Source: Nocardiopsis coralli (GTDB taxonomy: Bacteria; Actinomycetota; Actinomycetes; Streptosporangiales; Streptosporangiaceae). Taken from it: DNA of 39,664 nucleotides. Below, one piece after another: positions 1-7,876 of the stretch. The position numbers and the translations under genes are program-made. Location of the stretch: the NCBI RefSeq assembly GCF_014892575.1, contig NZ_JADBGI010000037.1, forward strand, positions 1 to 39,664, read 5' to 3'. Every line of letters begins with the position of its first letter. Within the stretch, counting starts at the first letter, position 1. Below the pieces are notes generated by a model. That model was not told where the DNA came from. It saw nothing but the letters and a program-made list of their open reading frames with translations, and made no database searches.

Positions 1-114
1 AACCCTACACGGCCCGAAGCAGTGCTCGAACCGGTGAAGAAGATGGAGGTTGCCGCTCACGCGGAACCCTTTCCGACCCTCGGGCCGGATCGCTGTTCCG
101 CAGCGACATGGATG

Positions 115-143
115 AGTCTACGCAGACTCCTGACAGACGTCAA
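115..143 (-). promoter_or_regulatory. Putative rRNA-operon promoter, firing leftward
   Basis: TTGACG (138-143) and TAGACT (115-120) are separated by exactly 17 nt on the minus strand, which is close to the vegetative sigma consensus and typical of actinomycete rRNA promoters. No open frame with convincing coding character starts below it in the remaining 114 nt, as expected for an rRNA leader. A 16S gene just beyond the left edge is inferred from this and from the frequent tyrS-rrn neighbourhood in actinomycetes; it is not visible. The rest of bases 1-388 holds only this promoter, its upstream partner and the tyrS terminator. Confidence 0.6.
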
Positions 144-277
144 GCCAGAGCCCGGAGCCTCGGCGTTCTCGGCGATCCGGGACCTGGGCGCCCCGTACGG
201 GCGGCTTGTTGGCCCCTCGTCGGCGCGGGCGATCAGGTCGGCCACGCTTCGACGTCGGCTTGTTCGTCCGCCACGAG

Positions 278-305
278 TGTATACGTCCGGTCTGTCCGGC
301 ATCAA
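278..305 (-). promoter_or_regulatory. Putative upstream rRNA-operon promoter
   Basis: On the minus strand a TTGATG -35 box (300-305) is followed after 16 nt by TATACA (278-283). It lies downstream of tyrS and points out of the window, in tandem with a stronger promoter at 115-143. Actinomycete rRNA operons commonly carry several tandem promoters, so this is probably one of them, but it is only a motif match. Confidence 0.4.
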
Positions 306-336
306 GGGTCGATCACCCCACGCGCCACAGGCACAC

Positions 337-372
337 CGCGGGGCGGTCACCGCAATGGATGACCGCCCCGCG
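337..372 (-). terminator. tyrS terminator hairpin
   Basis: A perfect 13-bp inverted repeat (337-349 with 360-372) surrounds a 10-nt loop and begins 16 nt after the tyrS stop codon. There is no U tract, which is common for actinomycete terminators. It separates tyrS from the putative rRNA promoters. Confidence 0.8.
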
Positions 373-388
373 CCGTGTGTGTACCGGG

Positions 389-1693
389 TCAGCCCCGGAG
401 GATCACACCGCCGATGTTGCGCTTGCCCCGGCGCAGGACCACGAACCGTTCGGCGAGCAGGTCCTCGGCACCGATGCGGGCGTCCTCGTCGGTGACCTTG
501 ACGTTGTTGACGTAGGCCCCGCCCTCCTTGACGGCACGGCGGGCCGCGGACTTGCTGGGCGTGAGGCCGCTCTCGGCGAAGAGGTCGACCACGCTCGGCA
601 GGTCCCTGACGGAGGCCTCGGTCTCCACCTTGGGCACCTCGGACAGTGCGGACTCGAGGGTGCGCCCGTCCAGCTCGCTCAGGTCGGCGCGGCCGAAGAG
701 CGCCAGGCTGGCGTCCATGACCTTGCGGCACTCCTCCTCGCCGTGCACCAGCGTGGTGAGCTCCTCGGCCAGGGCCTTCTGGGCCGCGCGGGCCTGCGGA
801 CGCTCCTCCGTCTGCCGCTCCAGGTCCTCGATCTCCTCCTGGGAGCGGAAGCTGAAGGTCTTGAGGAAGCGGACCACGTCGCGGTCGTCGGCGTTGAACC
901 AGAACTGGTAGAAGGCGTACGGCGAGGTGAGCTCCGGGTCGAGCCAGAAGTTCCCGCCGGCCTCGCTCTTGCCGAACTTCGTGCCGTCGGCCTTGGTGAG
1001 CAGGTTGAAGGTCAGCCCGTGCGCAGCGCCGTGCGGCTCGTTGGCGTCCATGCGGCGCACGAGGTCCAGGCCGGCGGTGATGTTGCCCCACTGGTCGGAG
1101 CCGCCGGTCTGGAGCGTGCATCCGTAACGCCGGTAGAGCTGCACGTAGTCGTAGGACTGCAGAAGCACGTAGCTGAACTCGGTGTAGCTCATGCCGTCGC
1201 CGTCGAGGCGGCTCTTGACGGTCTCCCGGGCAAGCATCTGGTTGATGCTGAAGTGCTTGCCGACGTCACGCATGAGCTCGAGCGCGCTGAGCTCACCGAG
1301 CCAGTCGGCGTTGTCGGCCAGGATCGCGTCGGTGGGCTGCGCCGTCTCCCCCTCAGGGGTGAAGCGCAGGAAGCTCGAGAGCTGGCCGCCGAGCTGCCCG
1401 ACCCATCCCTTGATGGTCTCCCGGGAGTTGAGCTGGCGCTCGGCGCTGGGCTTGGGGTCCCCGATGAGACCGGTCCCGCCGCCGACGAGGGCGATGGGCC
1501 GGTGGCCGGCCTGCTGGAACCGGGCCAGCGTGACGATCTGGACGAGGTGTCCGACGTGCAGGCTCCCGGCGGTCGGGTCGAACCCGCAATACAGGGTGAT
1601 CGGACCATCGGCGAGCGCCTTGCGGAGAGCGTCAAGGTCGGTCGTCTGCGCGAGCATGCCGCGCCACTGGAGTTCGTCGATGATGTCGGTCAC
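389..1693 (-). CDS. tyrS: Tyrosyl-tRNA synthetase
   Basis: Class Ic aminoacyl-tRNA synthetase that charges tRNA-Tyr with tyrosine using ATP in the cytoplasm. The 434-residue length is normal for the family. The HIGH-type motif reads HVGHL at residues 46-50, preceded by the conserved FDPTAGSL; the KMSKS-type loop reads KFGKS near residue 235. The tyrosine pocket segment with SYDYVQLY and GGSDQWGN follows the usual order, and the C-terminal 70 residues form an S4 RNA-binding domain. Translation starts at a GTG (1691-1693) with only a weak purine-rich ribosome site. The gene stands alone, with a terminator downstream and a divergent nuclease gene upstream. Confidence 0.97.
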   Translation of the reverse strand: MTDIIDELQWRGMLAQTTDLDALRKALADGPITLYCGFDPTAGSLHVGHLVQIVTLARFQQAGHRPIALVGGGTGLIGDPKPSAERQLNSRETIKGWVGQLGGQLSSFLRFTPEGETAQPTDAILADNADWLGELSALELMRDVGKHFSINQMLARETVKSRLDGDGMSYTEFSYVLLQSYDYVQLYRRYGCTLQTGGSDQWGNITAGLDLVRRMDANEPHGAAHGLTFNLLTKADGTKFGKSEAGGNFWLDPELTSPYAFYQFWFNADDRDVVRFLKTFSFRSQEEIEDLERQTEERPQARAAQKALAEELTTLVHGEEECRKVMDASLALFGRADLSELDGRTLESALSEVPKVETEASVRDLPSVVDLFAESGLTPSKSAARRAVKEGGAYVNNVKVTDEDARIGAEDLLAERFVVLRRGKRNIGGVILRG

Positions 1694-1738
1694 TGTGTTG
1701 CTTTCTGTTGCGAGGCGGGTCGAACCCGATCTGCCGCG

Positions 1739-1744
1739 AGTCTA
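1739..1744 (-). promoter_or_regulatory. Possible tyrS promoter -10 box
   Basis: TAGACT on the minus strand lies 45 nt before the tyrS start and matches the actinomycete -10 consensus. No good -35 box is present at 16-18 nt. I saw no T-box leader in the 271 bases between tyrS and the nuclease gene. Confidence 0.3.
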
Positions 1745-1964
1745 GGACGAAAGTGCTGAGCCTTCACCCCGATATCGCTCACACCCACGCTATCGGCTGC
1801 GCGGACGGCCCTGGTCGGAGCGGGGCCACTCCCCCTGCGGGCGTTCCTTCGCACCGGCCGGGGACGAGGGGCGCGTTCCTGGCGGTTCGGGCATTGGGCC
1901 AAGCTTGTGGGGCACGTCCGCTCTCCCCTCGGCTCGGGGAGCACAGAACTGGGGGTCCCCCGAG

Positions 1965-2684
1965 ATGTCCAAGCAGTCCTCCTCCCGGAACGACGGGTCC
2001 GGCCGGCGGCCCAGGTCCAGGGCGGCCGCGGTGCTGAGCGCCGTGGTCGCCCTCGTGGTGTTCGCGTTCCTGGTGATGGAACAGTTCGACGTGGTCGACC
2101 TCGGCGGCGACCCGGCAGAGAACGCCTCCGGCGGTGCCCCCGGGGAGGTCTCCACAGAACAGGCCCGCGACCAGTTGGAGGAGCTGCGGGTCGAGGACGA
2201 GGACGACCCGCCCGGGTACGACCGGGCCCTGTTCCCCCACTGGGACAACGGGGTGGAGGACAACTGCACGACCCGCCAGGTGGTGCTGGAGCGCGACGGT
2301 GAGGACGTCGAGGCCGACCAGAACTGCCAGCCGGTCTCGGGCAGCTGGGCCAGCCCCTACGACGACGAGGTCCTCACCGACGTGCAGGACGTCGATATCG
2401 ACCACATGGTGGCGCTCAAGGAGGCCTGGCGCTCGGGCGCCCACGCGTGGACGACCGAGGAGCGCCAGAGCTTCGCCAACGATCTGGACACCACTCAGCT
2501 GTGGGCGGTGAGCGCCTCCAGCAACCGGGCCAAGGGCGACGCCGACCCGGCCGACTGGATGCCGCCGTCGGAAGCGGTGCACTGCGACTACGCCGCGTCC
2601 TGGATCGAGGTCAAGCACACGTGGGACCTGGCCGCCGACCCCGACGAGGAGCAGGCGCTGCGCGAGATCCTCGAGGGCTGCTGA
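1965..2684 (+). CDS. Secreted HNH endonuclease family protein (DUF1524-like)
   Basis: Small nuclease of the actinobacterial family with a DUF1524/GmrSD C-terminal-like HNH fold. Residues 20-38 form one hydrophobic segment after a basic start (RRPRSR), so the protein is exported or anchored with the nuclease outside. The catalytic region has DIDHMVAL (about residue 144-151), then W and R positions, and ASSNRAKGD (about 184-192) followed by DPADWMPP and a terminal Cys-containing segment, the usual order in this family. The start at ATG 1965 is preferred because it places the basic/hydrophobic signal at the N-terminus; an in-frame ATG at 1905 adds 20 residues that look non-coding. It is the only plus-strand gene here and converges on the next gene. 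Substrate is unknown. Confidence 0.85.
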   Translation: MSKQSSSRNDGSGRRPRSRAAAVLSAVVALVVFAFLVMEQFDVVDLGGDPAENASGGAPGEVSTEQARDQLEELRVEDEDDPPGYDRALFPHWDNGVEDNCTTRQVVLERDGEDVEADQNCQPVSGSWASPYDDEVLTDVQDVDIDHMVALKEAWRSGAHAWTTEERQSFANDLDTTQLWAVSASSNRAKGDADPADWMPPSEAVHCDYAASWIEVKHTWDLAADPDEEQALREILEGC

Positions 2685-2694
2685 CCCCGCGCTC

Positions 2695-3186
2695 TCAGGC
2701 GGGCGAGGCCGCGATGCCCCGTGCGGTGGCCAGGAGCTCGTCGGGCCCCACGAGGCCGAAGGGGTCGCGTACCTCGACCGCGACCCCGGCCTCGGGGGTC
2801 CAGAACACCTCGGCGTCGCCGTGGAGCCCGGGTGAGCCGCCGTTGTCGAACTCGGCCAGCTCCCAGCCGTCGGTGCGTTCGTGGTACTCGGTGAGGAACG
2901 CGCGGGTGCTGTCGAGGTCGGCGAGGCGGTCGCCGCGCATCACCAGGACCTGGAGGACGACGCGGGCGGCGCCGTCCTCCAGGCGCTTCTCCCAGACACG
3001 GCTGTTGAAGCCGACCTCGCCCCACTCGTAGGTGAAGTCGGAGGACGAGGCCCCCTCGGCGGGCGCGGGCAGGTGCCCGATGGTGAATCCGTCCAATGCT
3101 CCTCCTCGGGGCGGGGTACCCGCGGCCGTGAGTGCGAGCGCGAGTACGAGGGCCAGGGCCGATGCGGCCAGGCGGACCAGGGGCAT
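2695..3186 (-). CDS. Small secreted protein of unknown function
   Basis: I do not recognise the family. The 163-residue product begins with a clear signal peptide: MPLVR, a hydrophobic Leu/Ala stretch to about residue 23, then a small-residue cleavage region. There is no lipobox cysteine. The mature part is a compact mixed sequence with several Trp and acidic residues (YEWGEVGF, VFWTPEAG, VRDPFGLVG). The ATG at 3186 is chosen because GGGAGGAA lies 5 nt upstream; an open frame continues further but lacks a signal there. It ends only 10 bp from the convergent nuclease gene, so both may be transcribed into each other. Confidence 0.65.
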   Translation of the reverse strand: MPLVRLAASALALVLALALTAAGTPPRGGALDGFTIGHLPAPAEGASSSDFTYEWGEVGFNSRVWEKRLEDGAARVVLQVLVMRGDRLADLDSTRAFLTEYHERTDGWELAEFDNGGSPGLHGDAEVFWTPEAGVAVEVRDPFGLVGPDELLATARGIAASPA

Positions 3187-3312
3187 GGGTTCCTCCCGTC
3201 GCCGGTGACGGGTCCTTCCCGTACCGACGGTGCCCATGGTGGGCGCCGCCCGGTCCGCGTTCCAGAGTGACTTTTCCGCCTGTGGACGACCGCCGTACGA
3301 CACACCCGCGGT

Positions 3313-4530
3313 TCAGGCGCCCAGGCCGTACTCCTCGGCGAGGAACTCCGCGATCGCGAGGGACGAGGTGGCAGCCGGCGAGGGTGCGTTGCGCACGCAG
3401 ACCACCCGGCCGTGGTTCTCCACCCGGAAGTCGTCCACGAGCCGGCCGTCGCGTCCCAGCGCCTGGGCGCGCACGCCGGCGGGGGCCGGGACCAGGTCCG
3501 CGTTCTCGAGCTCGGGGATCAGGCGGCGGGCTTGAGATGCGAAGACCGCGGTCGAGGCGGACACGAGCATCTCGCGGGCGCCCACGGTCCAGTGGCGGCG
3601 GGCCAGGCGCCAGGTCCCGGGCCATCCGAGGGTGCGTGCGAACTCGCTCGGGTTCCAGTCGCGGCCGCGGTAGCCCTCGGCCGCTGTGGCGAGGACGGCG
3701 TTGGGCCCGGCCATGACCTCGCCGTGCACGTGGCGGGTCAGGTGGACGCCGAGGAAGGGGTAGCGGGGGTCGGGGACGGGGTAGACGAGGCCGTTGACGA
3801 GGTGGCGGCGGTCCGGCACGAGCTCCTGGTACTGGCCGCGGAAGGGGACGGTGCGGGGGTCGGCGGAGGCCCCGGCCTTGCGGGCGAGCACGTCGGACTG
3901 CAGGCCGCCGCAGATCACGATGCGGTCGAAGCGGTGGATGGTGCGTTCGCCCTCGACCTCGCCGGTGAGGACCTCCACACGGCTGTGGTCCTGGCGCAGG
4001 TCGAGCACGGGGGTGTTGAGCAGGACCCGGCCACCGGAGCGCCGAACGTCGTCGGCGAGCTGTTCGGCGACGGCCGCGTAGTCGGTGATGGCGGTCGAGG
4101 GCGAGTGCAGGCCCGCCACACCCTGGGCGTGGGGTTCGATCTCGCGCAGGCCCTCGGGGCCGAGGCGCGTCACGCCCGGAACGCCGTTGTCCTTGGCCCG
4201 GCGTTCGATGTTCTCGAGCCTTGCCTCGTCCTCGGCGTCGGCTGCCACGAGCACCTTGCCGGCCTCGCGGTAGGGCAGCTCGTGCTCGGCACAGTAGTCC
4301 TTGAGCAGGCCCACCCCGCGGCGGCAGAGGGTGGCTTTGAGCGACCCCGGCTCGTAGTACAGGCCGGCGTGCACGACACCGCTGTTGCGGCCGCTCTGGT
4401 GTGCGGCGACCCGGTCCTCCTTCTCCAGGACGGTCACCCGGGTCCCGGGTGTGCGGAGGGCGAGTTCGCGGGCCAGGGCCAGCCCAACGATCCCCGCCCC
4501 GATGACTCCGATGTGTCGGGTGCTGCGCAT
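3313..4530 (-). CDS. lhgO: L-2-hydroxyglutarate oxidase (FAD-dependent)
   Basis: FAD oxidoreductase of the DAO superfamily that oxidises L-2-hydroxyglutarate to 2-oxoglutarate, a metabolite-repair or lysine/glutarate catabolic step. The 405-residue length matches LhgO. The N-terminal dinucleotide-binding motif is GAGIVGLALAREL (about 11-23), followed by the family block HQSGRNSGVVHAGLYY and by PGSLKATLCRRG. The C-terminal FAD-binding strand with RNAPSPAATSSLAIAEF is also characteristic. The gene is single, with 126 bp to the next downstream gene and 56 bp after the DUF742 gene, so it may be co-transcribed with the half conservon. General DAO-family oxidase is the fallback assignment. Confidence 0.88.
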   Translation of the reverse strand: MRSTRHIGVIGAGIVGLALARELALRTPGTRVTVLEKEDRVAAHQSGRNSGVVHAGLYYEPGSLKATLCRRGVGLLKDYCAEHELPYREAGKVLVAADAEDEARLENIERRAKDNGVPGVTRLGPEGLREIEPHAQGVAGLHSPSTAITDYAAVAEQLADDVRRSGGRVLLNTPVLDLRQDHSRVEVLTGEVEGERTIHRFDRIVICGGLQSDVLARKAGASADPRTVPFRGQYQELVPDRRHLVNGLVYPVPDPRYPFLGVHLTRHVHGEVMAGPNAVLATAAEGYRGRDWNPSEFARTLGWPGTWRLARRHWTVGAREMLVSASTAVFASQARRLIPELENADLVPAPAGVRAQALGRDGRLVDDFRVENHGRVVCVRNAPSPAATSSLAIAEFLAEEYGLGA

Positions 4531-4586
4531 GGCCGAACGCTAACAATCGCGGTTGTGCCGTGGACCACCGGGTCGGGGAACGGGGT

Positions 4587-5033
4587 TCACAGGGAGCGCA
4601 GGCCCACCAGCACCGCGTGCAGGATGTCGGAGTGTCCCAGGGGCCGGGTCGGCCCGCAGTGCTGGAGGGACCCGTCGGCGAGCATCTCCCCGGCGATGGC
4701 TCGGACCTGTCCCAGCGGCAGGCGCACTTCCGCGGCGAGTTCGACCACCGTGCGGGCGCGCTGGGCGTGCATGAGGATCGTCTCGCGTTCGGGGCGGAGC
4801 CACTCGTGGCGGCCCGGGGTGCGGGCGGCCACGACCAGGCTCAGCATCTCGAGTTGTTCGGCGCCCCTGCGGCCGCGGGGTCCGGCCGCGTCCGGTCCGG
4901 CCACGCCCGCGTCCACGGCGTAGGGGCGCAGGAAGCGTTCCTCCTCGTCCTCGTGTGCTCCGAGGATCTGTGGAAATTCGCGGTCGTGGCCGGGCTCGTT
5001 CCGGTCGTGCCTGCGGTGTCTCTCAGCGCTCAC
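4587..5033 (-). CDS. DUF742 protein of an incomplete conservon (CvnC-like)
   Basis: DUF742 proteins are the C component of actinomycete conservons, four-gene sets (kinase-like A, roadblock B, DUF742 C, GTPase D) linked in Streptomyces to G-protein-like signalling at the membrane. The 148-residue product has an acidic, disordered first third, then the DUF742 core (RFLRPYAVDAG, about residues 34-44) and a winged-helix-like end (VELAAEVRLPLGQVRAIAGEMLADG). The start is the GTG at 5033, with AGGGGG 6 nt upstream, overlapping the end of the kinase gene by 11 nt, so the two are translationally coupled. No roadblock or GTPase gene accompanies it. Confidence 0.85.
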   Translation of the reverse strand: MSAERHRRHDRNEPGHDREFPQILGAHEDEEERFLRPYAVDAGVAGPDAAGPRGRRGAEQLEMLSLVVAARTPGRHEWLRPERETILMHAQRARTVVELAAEVRLPLGQVRAIAGEMLADGSLQHCGPTRPLGHSDILHAVLVGLRSL

Positions 5034-7614
5034 GGCGGTCCCCCTGGTGTCCGGGCACGGTGGGTTGCGGTCCACTGGACGGGCGGGGGTCACGGGGGTG
5101 CTGCGGATCCTGCACCCCGAAACCGTCGCGGGGTGTGGCAGGGTCCATCGGTTCGAGCGGACCGGCGGGTTGGGACGGGTCGTTCCAGTGCGGGACCCCC
5201 GGAAGCGGGCCGGAGTTCCAGTCGGCGGTCGGCTGACCGGTGGGCGGTGTCACCGGGTGACCGCCGGGCGGCGTCGTGGACCGTTCCGCGGGCGGTCCCG
5301 TCGGCGGTTGCACCGGCGGCGGGGCGGGCGAGGGAGCAGGCCGCTGCGCGCGCGGGTTGCGTGCCGGCAGCGGCGGAGGGCCCTGACCGGACGCGGGTGG
5401 GCGGCCCGGCCCCTGGTCCGGTCGCGGGTCGGGTGTGTTCTGGGTGTGGGCCGGGAGCGGCTGCTGCGGCCCGGTACCCGCGGGGTTGCGGACCGCTTCC
5501 GGAGAACCGAGCCCTGCGGGGACCCGGGGGCTGCGCCGGGGCAGGGCGTTCTGCTCCCCGCTGGGTGCAGGGGTGTCGAGCTCCTTCCACTGCCCACCCG
5601 GCGGCGTGACGGGGGTACCGCTGACCGGCGTCGGGGACTCGGCGGGTTCGAGCACGGACTCGGGGATGAGCGCGGTGGCCCGGGTGCCCCCGTACGGGGA
5701 GGGACGCAGCCACACCTGGATGCCGTGGCGTTCGGCCAGGCGCGAGACGACGAACAGGCCCAGACGCGGGTCGTCGGGCATGGCCAGGACGTCGAACTCC
5801 GGCGGGCGGGCCAGAGTGCGTTCGGCCCGGGCGTAGCCCTGCTCGGACATCCCCAGTCCGCGATCCTCGACCTCCACGACGAGGCCGCCGACCACGGGTG
5901 AGCAGCTCACGTCGACGGGGCTGTCGGCCGGGGAGAACTGGGTGGCGTTCTCGACGAGCTCGGCCAGCAGGTGCACGACGTCGGCGACGACCTGGCCGTG
6001 CATGAGGATGCGGGGTGCGGATGTCAGGCGGACCCTGCCGTAGTCCTCGGTCTCGGCGATGGCCGCGCGCAGCACGTCCACGAGCGGGCGCGGACGGCTG
6101 CGGCGCCGGTTGGCCTGGCCGCCGCCGAGGATGATCAGGTTGTCGGCGTAGCGGCGCCCCCGTGTGGCCAGGTGGTCGAGCTGGAACAGCCGCTGCAGGG
6201 CCCGGGGGTCCTGTTCGTCGTGTTCGATCTCGTCGAGCAGCCGCAGTTGCCGCTGGACGAGGGCCTGGTTGCGGAACGCCACCCCGAGGAAGGCGCGGTT
6301 GGCGCCGCGGCGGATCTCGGCCTGGCGCACGGCGGCCTCGACCGCGGCGAGCTGGGCGCTGTCGAAGGCCTCGGCGACCTGGCCGATCTCGTCCTCACCG
6401 CACTCGTCGAGGGGCGGGAGTTCGTCCTGGACCTCGACACGGTCGCCGCGTTGCGCTCGGTCGATGATCTCGGGCAGGTCGTCGTCGCGGTCCAGGATCT
6501 GGCCGCGCAGGCGCGCCAGGCGGCCGGTGAGGCGGCGGGAGGAACGTCCGACGACGGCGATGGCGACGACGCCGGCCGCCAGGACCGCTGCGCCGGCGGC
6601 CATACCCAGGGACACACGCAGGAGCGCGGCGCTCCATGCGAGGTCGATGGTTCGTCCGGTCTGCGCGGCGGCGAGGGCGTCGAGCTCCTCCAGCGCGGGC
6701 GCGGAGGATCCCTCCCAGTCGGCGGTGGATACGTCGATACCGGTGTTGGGTTCGAGCACGGGTTCACCGGTGGTGGTGACCGCGCCGGTCTCGGACTCCA
6801 CGAGCAGCGGCCGGGTGACCACGTCGCGGCTGAGTTCCTCGGCCCGTCCCCAGGCCCGTCCGTCGACCATCTCCTCGTAGCGGTTGCGCACCTCGGTGTG
6901 GAGCGAGGGCCCGGCCTCCTCCAGGGTGTCCCGGTAGGAGGCGGTCAGGTAGGTGAAGTGGGCGCTCTCCTGGTGGTTCATGCCGCCGGCAGCGATCACC
7001 CCGGCGAGCAGGGCGTCGGCCTCGGAGTACTCCGAGCGGGCGTTCATCAGGTCGCTGGCCAGGACCGCGTCGGACAGGTTCTCGCCGCCGTCCGTGGTGT
7101 GCACGAGCGCGGTGACCGTCTCCTGGAGCAGATCGAGGACCTCCCCGTACTCGAGCAGGACGTGCTCACGGTCGGGGATGGCCTCGTCGACGCCCCGGCG
7201 CAGTTCGGCCACGCTGTCGGGGGCCTCCTGCAGGTCGGCGGCGATCCGGTCGACCTCGCCGTCCCATCCGGACCCGAGCTCGGCGGAGGCGCCGACCGCC
7301 TCCTCGAGCGCTCCGTCGGTGGCCGTGCGGCTCTCCTCCAGGGCCGCGGTGTCCACGGTGTCCTGGTCCCCGCTCTCGACCGCGCCCAGCTGGACCAGGG
7401 CCTGGCGCCGCTCCATGCGTAGTTCTTCGGCGGCGCGGGAGAAGACCTCCGCGCCGTCCCTGGCCTGGTTCACCGCGCCCATCAGTTGGACCGCCTGGAC
7501 GGTACCCACCGCAGCGACCACGAGCCACAGAGCCAGGAAACACAGGCTCGGGACCAGCACGATGCGGTTGAGTTGTCCTCTGATCGTGGACGCGCCGTCG
7601 CCTTTCTTTCGCAT
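5023..7614 (-). CDS. Conservon-type sensor kinase (CvnA-like) with Pro-rich tail
   Basis: Membrane signalling ATPase of the CvnA type. A basic N-terminus leads to a membrane segment at about residues 17-38, a large extracytoplasmic helical region resembling the nitrate-sensing NIT fold, a second membrane segment at about 333-355, a HAMP-like linker, a region with FQLDHLATRGRR, and a HATPase_c domain with N box ELVENATQFSP (about 550) and G boxes VEDRGLGM and RLGLFVVSRL. The classical H-box sequence is absent, as in other CvnA proteins. The last 210 residues are a Pro/Gly/Gln-rich disordered tail. ATG 7614 has GGAGG 4 nt upstream. Only a DUF742 gene follows. Confidence 0.9.
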   Translation of the reverse strand: MRKKGDGASTIRGQLNRIVLVPSLCFLALWLVVAAVGTVQAVQLMGAVNQARDGAEVFSRAAEELRMERRQALVQLGAVESGDQDTVDTAALEESRTATDGALEEAVGASAELGSGWDGEVDRIAADLQEAPDSVAELRRGVDEAIPDREHVLLEYGEVLDLLQETVTALVHTTDGGENLSDAVLASDLMNARSEYSEADALLAGVIAAGGMNHQESAHFTYLTASYRDTLEEAGPSLHTEVRNRYEEMVDGRAWGRAEELSRDVVTRPLLVESETGAVTTTGEPVLEPNTGIDVSTADWEGSSAPALEELDALAAAQTGRTIDLAWSAALLRVSLGMAAGAAVLAAGVVAIAVVGRSSRRLTGRLARLRGQILDRDDDLPEIIDRAQRGDRVEVQDELPPLDECGEDEIGQVAEAFDSAQLAAVEAAVRQAEIRRGANRAFLGVAFRNQALVQRQLRLLDEIEHDEQDPRALQRLFQLDHLATRGRRYADNLIILGGGQANRRRSRPRPLVDVLRAAIAETEDYGRVRLTSAPRILMHGQVVADVVHLLAELVENATQFSPADSPVDVSCSPVVGGLVVEVEDRGLGMSEQGYARAERTLARPPEFDVLAMPDDPRLGLFVVSRLAERHGIQVWLRPSPYGGTRATALIPESVLEPAESPTPVSGTPVTPPGGQWKELDTPAPSGEQNALPRRSPRVPAGLGSPEAVRNPAGTGPQQPLPAHTQNTPDPRPDQGPGRPPASGQGPPPLPARNPRAQRPAPSPAPPPVQPPTGPPAERSTTPPGGHPVTPPTGQPTADWNSGPLPGVPHWNDPSQPAGPLEPMDPATPRDGFGVQDPQHPRDPRPSSGPQPTVPGHQGDRRER

Positions 7615-7685
7615 GGCCCCTCCAGCCCGTGCGTGTGCCGGACTCCCCCTCGGACACCCCGGCGACTCTCGGTCGTGCCTGAGGC

Positions 7686-7715
7686 TATCGAAAAATCATT
7701 GCCTTCCGTTGTCAA
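7686..7715 (-). promoter_or_regulatory. Possible promoter of the incomplete conservon
   Basis: A perfect TTGACA (minus strand, 7710-7715) sits in an unusually AT-rich patch about 95 nt before the kinase start. The -10 box is poor (TTCGAT at 17 nt or TCGATA at 18 nt), so the assignment rests mainly on the -35 box and on local base composition. Confidence 0.4.
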
Positions 7716-7806
7716 ATAATCACTACTAGTTACCTTCGTAAAACTCGCAACAGGCCGGAACGTGTGTTATCCGGGCGTTCCTGCCCAGGTGGGAGGGGTC
7801 CACATA

Positions 7807-7848
7807 CGTCGGGGGGCCTACCACGAGTTCGTGGCAGACCCCCCGACG
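7807..7848 (-). terminator. Terminator of the CbiX-like gene
   Basis: A 10-bp inverted repeat (7807-7816 with 7839-7848) encloses a second small hairpin (CCAC/GTGG, 7821-7834). It starts 28 nt after the stop codon of the CbiX-like gene. No U tract follows. Confidence 0.75.
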
Positions 7849-7876
7849 GTGTTCCCGGTTCGGCGTGTCGCGGCGC

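Noticed and set aside
1..114. Start of a 16S gene inside the window
   Set aside because: No recognisable 16S 5' sequence appears before the left edge; only a leader could fit.
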